From: Burkholderiales bacterium
GTDB taxonomy: Bacteria > Pseudomonadota > Gammaproteobacteria > Burkholderiales > Burkholderiaceae_C
Length of the DNA stretch: 64,000 nt
NCBI GenBank assembly: GCA_019509985.1
Contig: JAEKLF010000035.1
Coordinates: forward strand, 87,812 to 151,811
Reading direction: 5' to 3'
Shown: piece after piece, positions 9,032-17,371 of the stretch
Layout of the letters: each line of letters starts with the position of its first letter
Position numbering within the stretch: the stretch's first letter is position 1
Notes under the pieces: generated by a model
Database searches by the model: none
The model's input: only the letters and a program-made list of their open reading frames with translations
Told to the model about the DNA's origin: nothing
Program-made: the position numbers and the translations under genes

Positions 9032-9493
9032 TCAATGTTTGACATGAGCGGCAGACGCAGGTGGGCGAACCCCGCCTGCGGCTGTCCGCTCGATGGAAGG
9101 GTCAGTCGCCTCGCGCGCCAAGCGGCCTATAGGACCCAAATGTGTGAAGCTGAAGCCTTGGCTGTATTTGAGCCCGTAGCCGAGGGCCCGATCGAACCCT
9201 ATGTGCGCGGTCCATATGAGACCCACCGCGAACGGTAGATGCAACGGCCAGGCCAACGAAATCGCCAAGCATGTGACCGCCCCGACGTATGAATGGGCCG
9301 CGTTGTACGAAAACGCACCAACGCGTGCGCCGGCGAGATACCCAAGGAACGAGAGGTCAGGCAGCAGGAAGCATGCGAAGAACAAACCCCAGCCGGAACC
9401 GAATTTCGAGTACGCAAAGACAGACGCTGCCAACACGCACAGGCCTTCGAGACGAAGCGTCGCGCGCACTCTTCCGACGGTTGCACCGACCAT
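9032..9493 (-). CDS. DUF4260 family membrane protein
   Basis: A 153-residue membrane protein with about four helices. Characteristic DUF4260 features are the opening LRLEGLCVLAASVFAY, the FLLPDLSFLGYLAG segment, YNAAHSYVGA, and the closing WTAHIGFDRALGYGLKY plus THLG. The function of the family is unknown. The start at 9493 has GAGGA 5 nt upstream and aligns with the family N-terminus; the frame is open to 9559 but that extension has no membrane character. The last 20 residues are low-complexity and may be lineage-specific. Confidence 0.85.
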   Translation of the reverse strand: MVGATVGRVRATLRLEGLCVLAASVFAYSKFGSGWGLFFACFLLPDLSFLGYLAGARVGAFSYNAAHSYVGAVTCLAISLAWPLHLPFAVGLIWTAHIGFDRALGYGLKYSQGFSFTHLGPIGRLAREATDPSIERTAAGGVRPPASAAHVKH

Positions 9494-9587
9494 GTGGTTC
9501 CTCGAGCGGCTAAGTTTTGTATTCAGATCGTTAACGATTTCTGCCCAGCATTTGAGCATGCGCCAGACCGTCCGCTAGGCGGTCGGT

Positions 9588-10040
9588 CTACCCCGGAGCG
9601 GACGCGGGCCAGTGACGGCTCCTGGCCGGGAACACCCGTTCGCGGTCCGCGCTGACAGCAGCCGCACGGTCTGACCAGGCCTGAGCGACCGGTTCTCGAG
9701 GCTGCGAGCACATCTTGCCGTCGTGTGGCACCTTGACTGCATGGGTTGGCGTGCTCTCGACCCCGACTTTGGTCGTGGTGGCAACCCCCATCACAGAAGC
9801 AACAAGAGCGCCTTGGGGACTGTCAACGTCTTGGACGAGCAACCAGTCCTCTGTCACTTGAGGACGGCTGGCCACGATGCCGCGGATGAGGTCGGTCGTG
9901 GTTGCAAGCCACGTCACAGAAGCAATAGCGCCGTGGGGACTGTCAACGTCTTGGGCGAGCAACCAGTCCTCTGCCACTTGAGGACGGCTGGCCTCGATGC
10001 CGCGGATGAGGTCGGACATGAAGGCGCTCGAGTAGGTCAT
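9588..10040 (-). CDS. doubtful repeat-containing ORF
   Basis: A 150-codon frame whose first 90 codons consist of two near-identical 40/41-residue repeats, each starting DLIRGI.ASRPQV and ending TTT. The length difference between copies is exactly one codon, which keeps the frame. Against a real gene: nearly all substitutions between the copies change the amino acid, the last 60 codons look like non-coding sequence, and only a weak GGAA precedes the ATG. I keep it as low-confidence because the repeat itself has a protein-like composition. No known family is recognised. Confidence 0.25.
   Translation of the reverse strand: MTYSSAFMSDLIRGIEASRPQVAEDWLLAQDVDSPHGAIASVTWLATTTDLIRGIVASRPQVTEDWLLVQDVDSPQGALVASVMGVATTTKVGVESTPTHAVKVPHDGKMCSQPREPVAQAWSDRAAAVSADRERVFPARSRHWPASAPG
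9771..10013. repeat. tandem duplication, units of 123 and 120 bp
   Basis: Unit 1 (9771-9893) and unit 2 (9894-10013) both begin GGTCGTGGT and end GATGAGGTC. They differ by about nine substitutions and one 3-bp indel. Both contain the shared core TGTCAACGTCTTGG (9821 and 9941), giving a 120-bp period. Confidence 0.9.
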
Positions 10041-10062
10041 GACAGTTCCGAATTTGGATGGT

Positions 10063-11515
10063 TCAGCGCTTGACCGGGTCCAGCGTCAGCAAGGTGATGT
10101 CGTTGCTGCGCATTGGCATGGTGAAGTTCATCAGGCCGTCCTTGCCGATGTTGACGGTGCGCTTTACTTCGGGAAGGTCGCGGGTCAGTGACTGCAGCTT
10201 GGCAAGCTGCGCCGCATCGAGGTTGATGGGCGAACCCATCTCGAGGTAAGCGGTGTAGGCATCGTTGGCCTTGTAGCCGGCGCGGCGCAGCTCGAGTCGA
10301 TAGGCGCCCGGCTTCAGGTTGCGCAGCGCGAGCTTGATCGCTGGCGCCGGGCCGTTGGGCACCGGCTTGGCGAAGAACACGCCGTTGCTGACGCTCTTCT
10401 GGTCGGGGTGCTGCCAGTCCCATGCCACGACGGCCGTCTTGTCGCCATCGACTGCGGCCAGCACCTTGTCGTCGGCGCTCGGGATCTCATTGCCGCGCAG
10501 CGCGTTGAGGTACTTGTAGGCGAACCAGGTCGTCTTGCGCAGGCCATCCCGTGTCATCAGGCCGAAGCCGCCATGGAAGGCGCGGGGCGGCGGGCCCGGC
10601 TCCTCGAACAGGTCGCTGTAGGTCCAGTAGCTCATCGCCTGCGCATAGCCTCGCGTGGCGCACGTCACCGACGATCGAATCGGGGTTCGGATCCAGGATG
10701 CGGTCCGACTTGCCGAATTCGTCGAGGTAGCCCTCCGTGACGCCGTAGGTGTGGGTGGTGACGAAGTCCACCGGCACGCCTTCCTGCTTGGCATAGGCCA
10801 GCAGCTCGGGCACCCAGAAGGCCCCGGCCGTGGCGGGGCCGCCGACCCTCAGCCCCGCGTCCACCTTCTTGAGCGTGCGCGCGGTGCTGGCGTACAGCTC
10901 GAAATAGGCCTTCTGGTCGGCCTTCTCCCAGAAGCCGTCGAGGTTGGGCTCGTTCCATACTTCGAACGGCCACTTGCGCACTTCTTCGATGCCATAGCGC
11001 TGGATGAGGTGGCGCGCGAAGGCGTCGATCAGTTCGGCCCAGGGCCCCGGCTGCGGGTGCGAGGTGTTGCCCTTCCAGTAGAAGACCTTCAGGTCGGAGG
11101 TCTTCATCACGGCGGGTGTGAAGCCCAGCTCGATGAAGGGCTTGACGCCACTGGCCAGCAGGCCGTCGTACAGCTTGTCGATGCCGGTCCAGTCGAACAC
11201 CAGCTTGTCGCCGTCCTTCTTCACCGTGCCGTAGACGTCGTGAAAGATGTCGTGGAAGCGCACATAGCGGAAGCCCAGTTCGCCCGCCGCCGTCTTGAGC
11301 TGGGCGATGTTTTCGGGGCGGCCGGTGGTGCCCGGGTAGTCCGCGCCGACCGAGAGATCGAAGAAGCGGTCCATGGGCTGGGTCGCAGCAGCGCGGTCCA
11401 GCGTCACCACGCGAGCAGCAGGAGTGGCCGCAGGTGTCGCGGCGCACAGACCGAGTGAAAGGAGCGTCGCCGCGAGGCTGATGGCGCTTCGGGGCAGGGA
11501 CAGGGATGTGTTCAT
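10063..11515 (-). pseudogene. GH39 glycosidase (beta-xylosidase-like), internal deletion and frameshift
   Basis: The ATG at 11515 opens a signal peptide (LAATLLSLGLCAATPAA) and a GH39 catalytic domain: DLSVGADYPG, a long (beta/alpha)8 region, and the acid/base glutamate in EVWNEPNLDGFW. After DSIVGDVR (near 10660) the frame is lost. The correct continuation, ATRGYAQAMSYWTYSDLFEE, resumes at once in another frame and runs to the natural end at 10063. In GH39 enzymes these two stretches are separated by about 40 to 50 residues containing the nucleophile (TEW motif). Here that segment is gone, so neither the frame nor the active site survives. It lies 160 bp downstream of the GH5 gene, once the last gene of that operon. 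No good ribosome site is seen at 11515. Confidence 0.85.
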
Positions 11516-11675
11516 TGGAGGATTTCGGAGGACTTCGGAAGAGAAGGATGGCAGGCCCGTCGCCAGAAGCTGGACGGCGGCCTGCCGAGCCTTGGTCGAT
11601 TCCGGACCGGGGCGGGCACGGAATTCAAAAACAAGGCCCGCCATACGCAGGACCTTCGGACACAGTCACAGGGAA

Positions 11676-13340
11676 TTACAGACCCGAAATCGGAGGAAAC
11701 TCGGAAGCGCCAAGCATGGAGCTAAGCAGGTTCCAGTCCAGGACCGTACCGGTCGTCGCGTCGAAGAGGTCGTTTTGGATGTTCCAGCCGGTGCCACTGA
11801 AACCAAGACTGTTGATCTTGTTCTGCACGTACTTGTTCCAGTGCGTGACCGACCGGTAGTTCTGGTCCTTGTATGAGCCGGTCAGCTCGGGAAAGTTCTT
11901 TACCTCCGCTTTGTATTCGCCGATCAGTACGGGAATACCCCGGTCCGTGAAATACTTCATCTTGGCGAGCTGAATATCAATGAGGCTTTCGTCGTTTCCC
12001 GCCGCGACGTTGCGATTCGTCAGCTGGTTGCTCACTTTATAGTTATATCCCCAGAAGGCTTTCCAGGTCCCCCACGACTCGTCCGTGGTCATCAAGGTGT
12101 AATCGAAGGGATCATAAAAGTGCACTTCGACCATCCGCTTATTCGCCGGATCCGAAGGTAGATTCTTTCCATAGTTAATCGTGTTATCGATATTAGTGTT
12201 CGGCCCTTGGACGATCAGCCAGCGAACGGCGTTGCCACCGCCGTTGGCGCGCATCGCGTTGATCCAATTCTGCTCATATTGGTAGAGCACATCGGTCTTC
12301 GCCTGGGATGCCGCGTCAGGTTCGTTAGCGACAGCGAAGGCCAATTTATCGCTGTCGTACCATTTGAAGGTGTTCGCAACCTGGGTCCATATGTTGATCA
12401 ACTTGGCGTTGATCGCAGGGTCGTAGGAATTGAAGCCGTTGCGTTCGAACCAGCCAAGGTCATAGTGGTCGTTGATGATGACGTACAGGCCATCGGCGAG
12501 GGCCCAGTCGACCGTCTGCTTGACCTGGGCCATGAACGCGGGATCGATCGTTCCGTTGGTGGAATGGAAATCCCACGCGACGGGTATGCGCAGGGTCTTG
12601 AACCCTCTATCCCTGATGGAGTCGATCAGCGCCTTGGTCGGCGACGTATACCCCCAGAAGGAATCAAAGGTGTTTCCCAGGTTGATGCCGGGATTCGGCA
12701 TGACTTGGGCCTGCGTGGAACCCGGCACGGTGATCGCGAACGCCTGGGTGGTCTTGGCGCCGCAGGTGTTGGTGTAGGTGGCGGTGGCGGTGCAGCTGGC
12801 AGCGGGCGTGATGGTCTGCTGGCGTGCCGAGCCCGACGTGCCGCAGCCGCTCCAGGCCCACGAGCCGCCGTTCACGGGCTGCGGGCCGAGGATGGCCGAG
12901 TTGCCAGCAGTGACGGTGGCAGATGAAGTCTGAACCCAGGAGCCGTTGGCGCTGATGTAGGGCGTGATGGCTGTCGGCGCGCAACTGGTGCCGCGTGTAG
13001 CGCTGGCCGAGCCGGAGTTGTAGCTGCCGGCATTGGTCGTGAACTTGACCCAGTACCAGTACGGCGTGCCGGTGTTGGCCGAGGTGTCCGCGTAGCTCGT
13101 GGCACTGCTTGCCGGCACCGCGATGCGGCTGCGGCCGTTGGGGTCGGCGTCGGTGTCGCGGTAGACCTCCAGCCGCGTGACGGTGCCGCTGACGGTCCAA
13201 CTGAGCTGGTTGTTGTTGGCCGAGCCGTTGGCCGTCAGGCAGACGGTGGCGCCGCCGCCACTGCCGCAGTTTTGTGCCTGCGCGAGTGGCGCCGCGCTCG
13301 CGCCGAAGGCGAGCAGCAATGCGGGTATCAAGGTTCTCAT
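11676..13340 (-). CDS. secreted GH5 endo-beta-1,4-glucanase with N-terminal beta domains
   Basis: A 554-residue secreted enzyme. Signal peptide at 1-23 (ends LAQAQ); residues 24-115 form a fibronectin III-like module (WTVSGTVTRLEVYRD, YWYWVKFTTNAG); residues 115-205 form a second beta module with paired cysteines. The GH5 barrel follows from about 215: INLGNTFDSFWG, LRIPVAWDFH, INDHYDLGW, the acid/base Glu in VANEPD, VEVHFYDPFDYTLM, and the nucleophile Glu in PVLIGEYKAE. It should cleave cellulose or related beta-glucans outside the cell. The gene looks complete, unlike its GH39 and GH35 neighbours. It lies downstream of an AT-rich operator-like palindrome and a remnant of a LacI regulator gene. 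Confidence 0.92.
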   Translation of the reverse strand: MRTLIPALLLAFGASAAPLAQAQNCGSGGGATVCLTANGSANNNQLSWTVSGTVTRLEVYRDTDADPNGRSRIAVPASSATSYADTSANTGTPYWYWVKFTTNAGSYNSGSASATRGTSCAPTAITPYISANGSWVQTSSATVTAGNSAILGPQPVNGGSWAWSGCGTSGSARQQTITPAASCTATATYTNTCGAKTTQAFAITVPGSTQAQVMPNPGINLGNTFDSFWGYTSPTKALIDSIRDRGFKTLRIPVAWDFHSTNGTIDPAFMAQVKQTVDWALADGLYVIINDHYDLGWFERNGFNSYDPAINAKLINIWTQVANTFKWYDSDKLAFAVANEPDAASQAKTDVLYQYEQNWINAMRANGGGNAVRWLIVQGPNTNIDNTINYGKNLPSDPANKRMVEVHFYDPFDYTLMTTDESWGTWKAFWGYNYKVSNQLTNRNVAAGNDESLIDIQLAKMKYFTDRGIPVLIGEYKAEVKNFPELTGSYKDQNYRSVTHWNKYVQNKINSLGFSGTGWNIQNDLFDATTGTVLDWNLLSSMLGASEFPPISGL

Positions 13341-13571
13341 GTTCTACCTTTCAAGTTTGAAAGTGCTCGGCCGGTTGTCTCCTCCGGACTCGAGCGTTAT
13401 GGAAGGACGCAGCTCAGTACATGGGCTTACATCCCGACGCTCCGATGGATTGGGGTGGTAGCTCCAGCACCAGGCCTTGCGGGTCAGGCTTCGCGGAGAA
13501 CGGTGCCGGCACGACGGCCTGCGGGATTCGCCCTGGGCATACGACTCCTCCAACCTCGCGCCTTAGTTAAT

Positions 13572-13596
13572 CGGTTAATCAATTTTGATTATTCGG
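13572..13596 (-). promoter_or_regulatory. operator-like palindrome upstream of GH5 gene
   Basis: TAATCAA and TTGATTA half-sites separated by TT (13576-13591) sit inside CGG...TCGG flanks. Nearly the same sequence occurs at 15746-15770 upstream of the GH27 gene. It is the probable binding site of the LacI-family regulators encoded just upstream of each enzyme gene. Confidence 0.65.
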
Positions 13597-13610
13597 TAAA
13601 TCACCTGACG

Positions 13611-13632
13611 AAAATAATTGCGGCCATGCCGC
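13611..13632 (-). terminator. rho-independent terminator after the LacI remnant
   Basis: On the minus strand GCGGC-ATG-GCCGC forms a 5-bp GC stem followed by AATTATTTT. It would have ended the transcript of the now-truncated LacI gene (stop at 13699). Confidence 0.55.
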
Positions 13633-13667
13633 GAAAGCGATCTTAGTTCGGTCGACGGTCGAACTAA

Positions 13668-13684
13668 CTAGGGGAAAAACCTAG
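13668..13684. repeat. conserved 17-bp inverted repeat, copy 1
   Basis: CTAGGGGAAAAACCTAG, with a CTAGG/CCTAG stem. It recurs with one change at 15843-15859 in the equivalent position downstream of the intact LacI gene. Upstream on the same side lies a second palindrome, TTAGTTCG...CGAACTAA around GTCGAC. Confidence 0.6.
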
Positions 13685-13698
13685 CAGCCTCGCCCGTG

Positions 13699-13858
13699 TC
13701 AAGGAACGATCAGCGGCGTGCTTCGAGGTCCTGGCAAGGTCCGCCTGCGAACGATTTCGACGGGCAGAACGATGTCGCTTGGGCCGGCGTAGGCTTCCCC
13801 ACGGCGCTGCGCTTCAATCAACTGCATCAGGACCTCGATCGCGCGGCGCCCCATCTTT
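13699..13858 (-). pseudogene. C-terminal remnant of a second LacI-family regulator
   Basis: The last 52 codons of a LacI/GalR regulator: [19 protein letters not shown], then DIVLPVEIVRRRTLPGPRS and PLIVP before the stop. The intact paralogue at 15875 ends with the matching [19 protein letters not shown] and PLIIP. Everything upstream has been lost; at 13853-13860 the frame joins the 5' part of a GH35 gene. The remnant lacks the DNA-binding and sugar-binding domains and has no start codon. Confidence 0.85.
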
Positions 13859-14158
13859 GACCAGGACGTCAAGGAAGCTGAAGTCGAACCGGCCTTCCTG
13901 GGGCTCGACCTGCTGCCAGGCCACCGGCATCAACACGGTGTTGGCATGCGCATCGTTGGTCGCGGCTCAGACCTTGCCCTGGGCCTTGGGGTAGTTGCTG
14001 GAGTTGTGCGCCTGGGCACCGAGCATCAGGAAGGGTTTGCCGTCCACGAGCAAGGCATGGTGCCCGTCGCGCTGCACGAGGCGCGGAGCTTCGGCGGCGC
14101 TGACGGGCGTGATCAGCACTGCGGCGAGCAGCGTCGCGATCAAGGCGGCCTTCTTCAT
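13859..14158 (-). pseudogene. 5' remnant of a GH35 beta-galactosidase gene (DUF5597 type)
   Basis: The ATG at 14158 opens a signal peptide (LIATLLAAVLITPVSAAE) and the start of a GH35-type domain: LVQRDGHHALLVDGKPFLML, GAQAHNSSNYP. A TGA at 13967-13969 interrupts where the family has tryptophan (GKVW), but the same frame continues with [19 protein letters not shown] and [10 protein letters not shown]. It then runs into the LacI remnant at about 13856. The rest of the enzyme (roughly 400-500 residues, including the catalytic glutamates) is missing. It lies 28 bp downstream of the GH27 gene, so the original operon was LacI, GH27, GH35. Confidence 0.85.
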
Positions 14159-14186
14159 GAGTGACGCTTTGCGCGGCCGGGCCCGC

Positions 14187-15452
14187 CTACGATTTCGCAG
14201 GGCCGGTCAGGCGCAGCATCAGCACGCTGTGTGGCGCCAGCCGCGCTTCCAGTTTGGCGCTGGTGTCGCCCGTCTTCTTGCTCCACAGGTCGGACCAGCG
14301 GTAGACGGCCTGCTTGAAATCGACCGACCGCTTGCTCAGGTCATCGCCCAGGACCTGCTTCTTCCAGTCATGGTGAACGTCGGCAGGCTGGTTGGAGCGG
14401 TTCAGGAACATCAGTGCCCAATCCCCGCCGTCGAGCGGCTTGGCGTAGACCTCCAGCGGCCCGTCGACCAGGACGCGCAGCGCCTGCACGCCCAGCTTGT
14501 CCTGGCTCACCGCGATCACGCCGGGGTTGGTCAGGATGCGGCGGGTCGACTCGGACATGGAGCGCAGGTCGTTGCCCAGGATGAGGGGCGAGGCCAGCAT
14601 GGCCCAGATCGACAGATGGGCGCGGTCTTCATCCTCGCTCATGCCGTTGCCCACTTCGAGCATGTCCATGTCGTTCCAGTGACCGGGCCCTGCGAAGTTG
14701 CGCAGGTTGGCGTCAGCGTGCTTGTCGAGGATGCGCAGCACGCCCAGACCCGTCGAGAAACCGGGATTGAACTGGCAGTCGAAGCAGTTGTAGATGTCGG
14801 GCGTGGTGCGCCACAGATGGCCGACCTTGCCGGCCCACTCCCACGGCTTGCTCATGCCCCATTCGCAGATGCTGAACACCATCGGACGGCCCGTCTTCGC
14901 GATCGCGTCGCGCATCGTGGTGTAGGCCGGCTCGGCGCTCATGCCTGGGGTGTTGCACCAGTCGTACTTGACGTAATCGATGCCCCAACGCGCATAGACC
15001 AGCGCATCCTGATATTCGTGGCCGCGGCTGCCGGGACGGCCGCCGCAGGTGGTATCGCCGGCATCCGAGTAGATGCCCAGCTTGAGTCCCTGGCCATGCA
15101 CATAGTCCGCGAGCGCCTTCATGCCGGATGGGAAGCGCTTCGCGTCGGGCTGGATGTTGCCCTCGGCGTCGCGCTGGCCTTGCCAGCAATCGTCAATGTT
15201 CACGTACTGGTAGCCGGCGTCCTTCATGCCCGACTTGACCATGGCATCGGCGGTCTCGCGGATCAGGCGTTCGTCGATATCGCAGGCAAATTTGTTCCAG
15301 CTGTTCCAGCCCATGGGCGGGGTGAGGGCCAGGCCTTCAGCCTTTTGAGCCCAGCTGTTGCCTGCCGCGCCAAGGAACAGGGTCAGCGCCGCGACGGCCA
15401 TCATTGCCCAGCTGCGGAACAGCGACTTGTCTCTTGTGTGCTTTGTTTTCAT
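14187..15452 (-). CDS. GH27 alpha-galactosidase, secreted
   Basis: A 421-residue enzyme with a signal peptide (MMAVAALTLFLGAAGNSWAQ) and a complete GH27 domain: LTPPMGWNSWNKFACDI, YVNIDDCWQ, GLKLGIYSDAG, the nucleophile Asp in YVKYDWCN, SICEWGMSKPW, and the acid/base region GHWNDMDMLEVGNG. A beta-sandwich C-terminal domain follows. It removes alpha-1,6-galactose from galactomannans or raffinose-type sugars. The ATG at 15452 gives the signal peptide; the frame stays open to 15671 but that part is arginine-rich and non-homologous. It is probably controlled by the LacI regulator upstream through the palindrome at 15746. Confidence 0.93.
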   Translation of the reverse strand: MKTKHTRDKSLFRSWAMMAVAALTLFLGAAGNSWAQKAEGLALTPPMGWNSWNKFACDIDERLIRETADAMVKSGMKDAGYQYVNIDDCWQGQRDAEGNIQPDAKRFPSGMKALADYVHGQGLKLGIYSDAGDTTCGGRPGSRGHEYQDALVYARWGIDYVKYDWCNTPGMSAEPAYTTMRDAIAKTGRPMVFSICEWGMSKPWEWAGKVGHLWRTTPDIYNCFDCQFNPGFSTGLGVLRILDKHADANLRNFAGPGHWNDMDMLEVGNGMSEDEDRAHLSIWAMLASPLILGNDLRSMSESTRRILTNPGVIAVSQDKLGVQALRVLVDGPLEVYAKPLDGGDWALMFLNRSNQPADVHHDWKKQVLGDDLSKRSVDFKQAVYRWSDLWSKKTGDTSAKLEARLAPHSVLMLRLTGPAKS

Positions 15453-15745
15453 TTCCGGATCACTCTGAGTTCGTTCAGTTGTAGGCGGCAATCGGCCGGC
15501 ACGCTCTGGCCTCACCACCACCGCCAGACTCGGCTGGATGGTGGGCGACTCGACAAGGTAGGCCGCCAGACTGTGCGTCCGCCGGCGGCTGCCCGGCAGC
15601 GTCGAGCGCCGAAGATTGGTTGCCCTGTCTCGCGCGGCGGCGAGCGTGCCTGCTAACGCGCAGGCCAGCACTTCTTCGGAGAAATTGTTGTGTTCGGCCT
15701 AGTCCAGGAACATATGGCTTTCGCTGCTTCTGTGGCTTGATTCAT

Positions 15746-15777
15746 CGGTTAATCAATTTTTGATTATCCGATTAATC
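15746..15777 (-). promoter_or_regulatory. operator-like palindrome upstream of GH27 gene
   Basis: TAATCAA and TTGATTA half-sites separated by TTT (15750-15766), with an extra GATTAATC immediately beside them (15770-15777). The paralogous site at 13572 shares more than 20 positions, so this is likely the regulator's operator. Confidence 0.65.
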
Positions 15778-15784
15778 AGCAGAT

Positions 15785-15818
15785 CAAAAAAGATGCGGTC
15801 ACGCCGCACGCGCATCTT
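15785..15818 (-). terminator. rho-independent terminator of the LacI gene
   Basis: Perfect 8-bp stem AAGATGCG/CGCATCTT with a 13-nt loop, followed on the minus strand by a run of T. It separates the regulator transcript from the GH27 promoter region. Confidence 0.75.
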
Positions 15819-15842
15819 AAATTGGTCGACCAATCGAGCTGC

Positions 15843-15859
15843 TTAGGGGAAAAACCTAG
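15843..15859. repeat. conserved 17-bp inverted repeat, copy 2
   Basis: TTAGGGGAAAAACCTAG, the counterpart of the element at 13668. A perfect palindrome ATTGGTCGACCAAT (around 15821-15834) lies beside it, at the place of the GTCGAC-centred palindrome in copy 1. Confidence 0.6.
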
Positions 15860-15874
15860 CAACCTCCCCACGCG

Positions 15875-16981
15875 TCAGGGAATGATCAGCGGCTCGCTTC
15901 GAGGTCCTGGCACGGTCCGCCTGTGAACAATCTCGATGGGCATGACGATGTCGCGAGGGCCCTGGTAAGTCTCCCCGCGGCGCTGCGCCTCGATCAGCTG
16001 CATCAGGACCTCGACCGCGCGACGACCCATCTCAAGCAGCGGCTGGCGCACCGTCGTCATACGCAATGTGCGGGCCATCAAGGTGTCGTCGAAGCCTGCG
16101 ATCGAAATGTCCCGAGGAACGCTGAATCCGCAACCCTCCAGTGCGTCGATGCAGCCGAAGGCGATGTCATCGCTGCCACAACAGACGGCCTCGGGCAACG
16201 GCTGACCTCGGTGGCGTTGCAGCCATTCCCGCATGGCCTGCCTGCCCCCTTCGGCGGTGAACCACGTGCGGATCACATGGTCGGACGCAATCTCCACCCG
16301 AGCTTCGGCATGGGCGCGCAGGAAGCCATCGACGCGGACATCCGCGCCCTTGACGTTCACGGGACCACCCATGCAGAGGATCCGGCGATAGCCAAGCTCG
16401 AGCACGTGGCGTGCAATGGTATAGCCGCCTGCTTCATCGTCGGCCTCGACGTTCACCTGGGCCTGCAATAGCGGGCCAGCATGGATCGTGACCATGGGCG
16501 TATGCGGTGGCAGCCAAGTCGTGCTGTCATCTTCCAGCTGGCGCGCCAGCACGACGAGCCCGTCGACGCGTCCGTCGCACAACGCAGGGATGCGCTTGGG
16601 CGCTTCTTCCCAGCCACCGAGCGGAAAAATGGATGTGCTCTGTTGGGCTTGCGTCGCGCCCCGCACGACGCCGTTGAAAATTTCCAGGAAATAGAGGTTG
16701 GGCTCCTCATTGGCGATGTTGGCGACGAAGCCGATGGCATTGGTGCGTTGAAACGTCAGTGCACGCGCGGTCGCGTTGGGCCGGTAGCTCAAGCGCGCCG
16801 CCGCCGCGAGGACCCGTTCACGCGTCTCGACCGACACGCGCGTCGAACCCTTCGCACCGCTGAGTGCGGCGGACGCCGCCGCACCCGAAACCCCCGCTTC
16901 TCGCGCCACGTCAGCAAGCGTGGGCAACTTGTGACGACGGCTCTTCGGCGGCTTGGAAGGCTGGGGTATCGGAGCGGACAC
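15875..16981 (-). CDS. LacI/GalR-family transcriptional regulator
   Basis: A 368-residue regulator. The N-terminal helix-turn-helix is at about residues 19-66 (TLADVAREAGVSGAAASAAL, then hinge YRPNATARAL). The periplasmic-binding-protein-like sugar domain follows, with IGFVANIANEEPNLYFLEIF, the GCIDALEGCGFSVPRDISIA segment, GFDD and the C-terminal [16 protein letters not shown]. It most likely represses the downstream GH27 operon until a galactoside or oligosaccharide is bound. The SGAAASAALSG recognition helix, with alanines in place of the usual TVSRVL, is a little unusual. The paralogue's remnant is at 13699. Confidence 0.92.
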   Translation of the reverse strand: MSAPIPQPSKPPKSRRHKLPTLADVAREAGVSGAAASAALSGAKGSTRVSVETRERVLAAAARLSYRPNATARALTFQRTNAIGFVANIANEEPNLYFLEIFNGVVRGATQAQQSTSIFPLGGWEEAPKRIPALCDGRVDGLVVLARQLEDDSTTWLPPHTPMVTIHAGPLLQAQVNVEADDEAGGYTIARHVLELGYRRILCMGGPVNVKGADVRVDGFLRAHAEARVEIASDHVIRTWFTAEGGRQAMREWLQRHRGQPLPEAVCCGSDDIAFGCIDALEGCGFSVPRDISIAGFDDTLMARTLRMTTVRQPLLEMGRRAVEVLMQLIEAQRRGETYQGPRDIVMPIEIVHRRTVPGPRSEPLIIP

Positions 16982-17371
16982 TTCCGGGGGCTGAAGACGG
17001 GGCGAGGCACTCTAGCATCGCGTCTGGCTGGAACCGCGGGAACCGCTGGTGTCCTTCAGTCGAATCAATGCGCCAAGGCAGCTCTGTGCTTACCTTCGCC
17101 AGCTTGCGGCCGGCTCCGTCAGGCCATTCAGCTTGCACTTCGCATGCGGCGCCCTCCGGCCGACCGTGGCCACTGTCGGACCTGACGTCTTCGTGGCTGA
17201 CGACCGGAACCTTTTCTGTGGACCCATGAACTTGCCCTTGCCCGCGACGACGCCCGAGTCTGGGCTCAATGAAGCGCCGAGCTGTGAATTTGCCCGAACC
17301 GCTGAGTCCCGAGAATCCCCAACTGCCTCCCAAGCTTCGGTTCGTCCGGCACCTGCCCGGCGCGCTGGCCC
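16982..17371. other. 390 bp without a recognisable gene
   Basis: Sequence between the LacI gene and the end of the haem lipoprotein gene, lying upstream of LacI. No protein domain, terminator with a T-run or palindrome convinced me here. It should contain the LacI promoter. Confidence 0.5.

Noticed and set aside
9771..10013. Tandem units considered as a CRISPR array
   Set aside because: Only two units of about 120 bp that are similar along their whole length, with no short repeat and variable spacer pattern and no cas genes.
13572..13596. Palindrome considered as a phage attachment or origin site
   Set aside because: Its recurrence upstream of another glycosidase next to a LacI gene makes an operator the simpler explanation.
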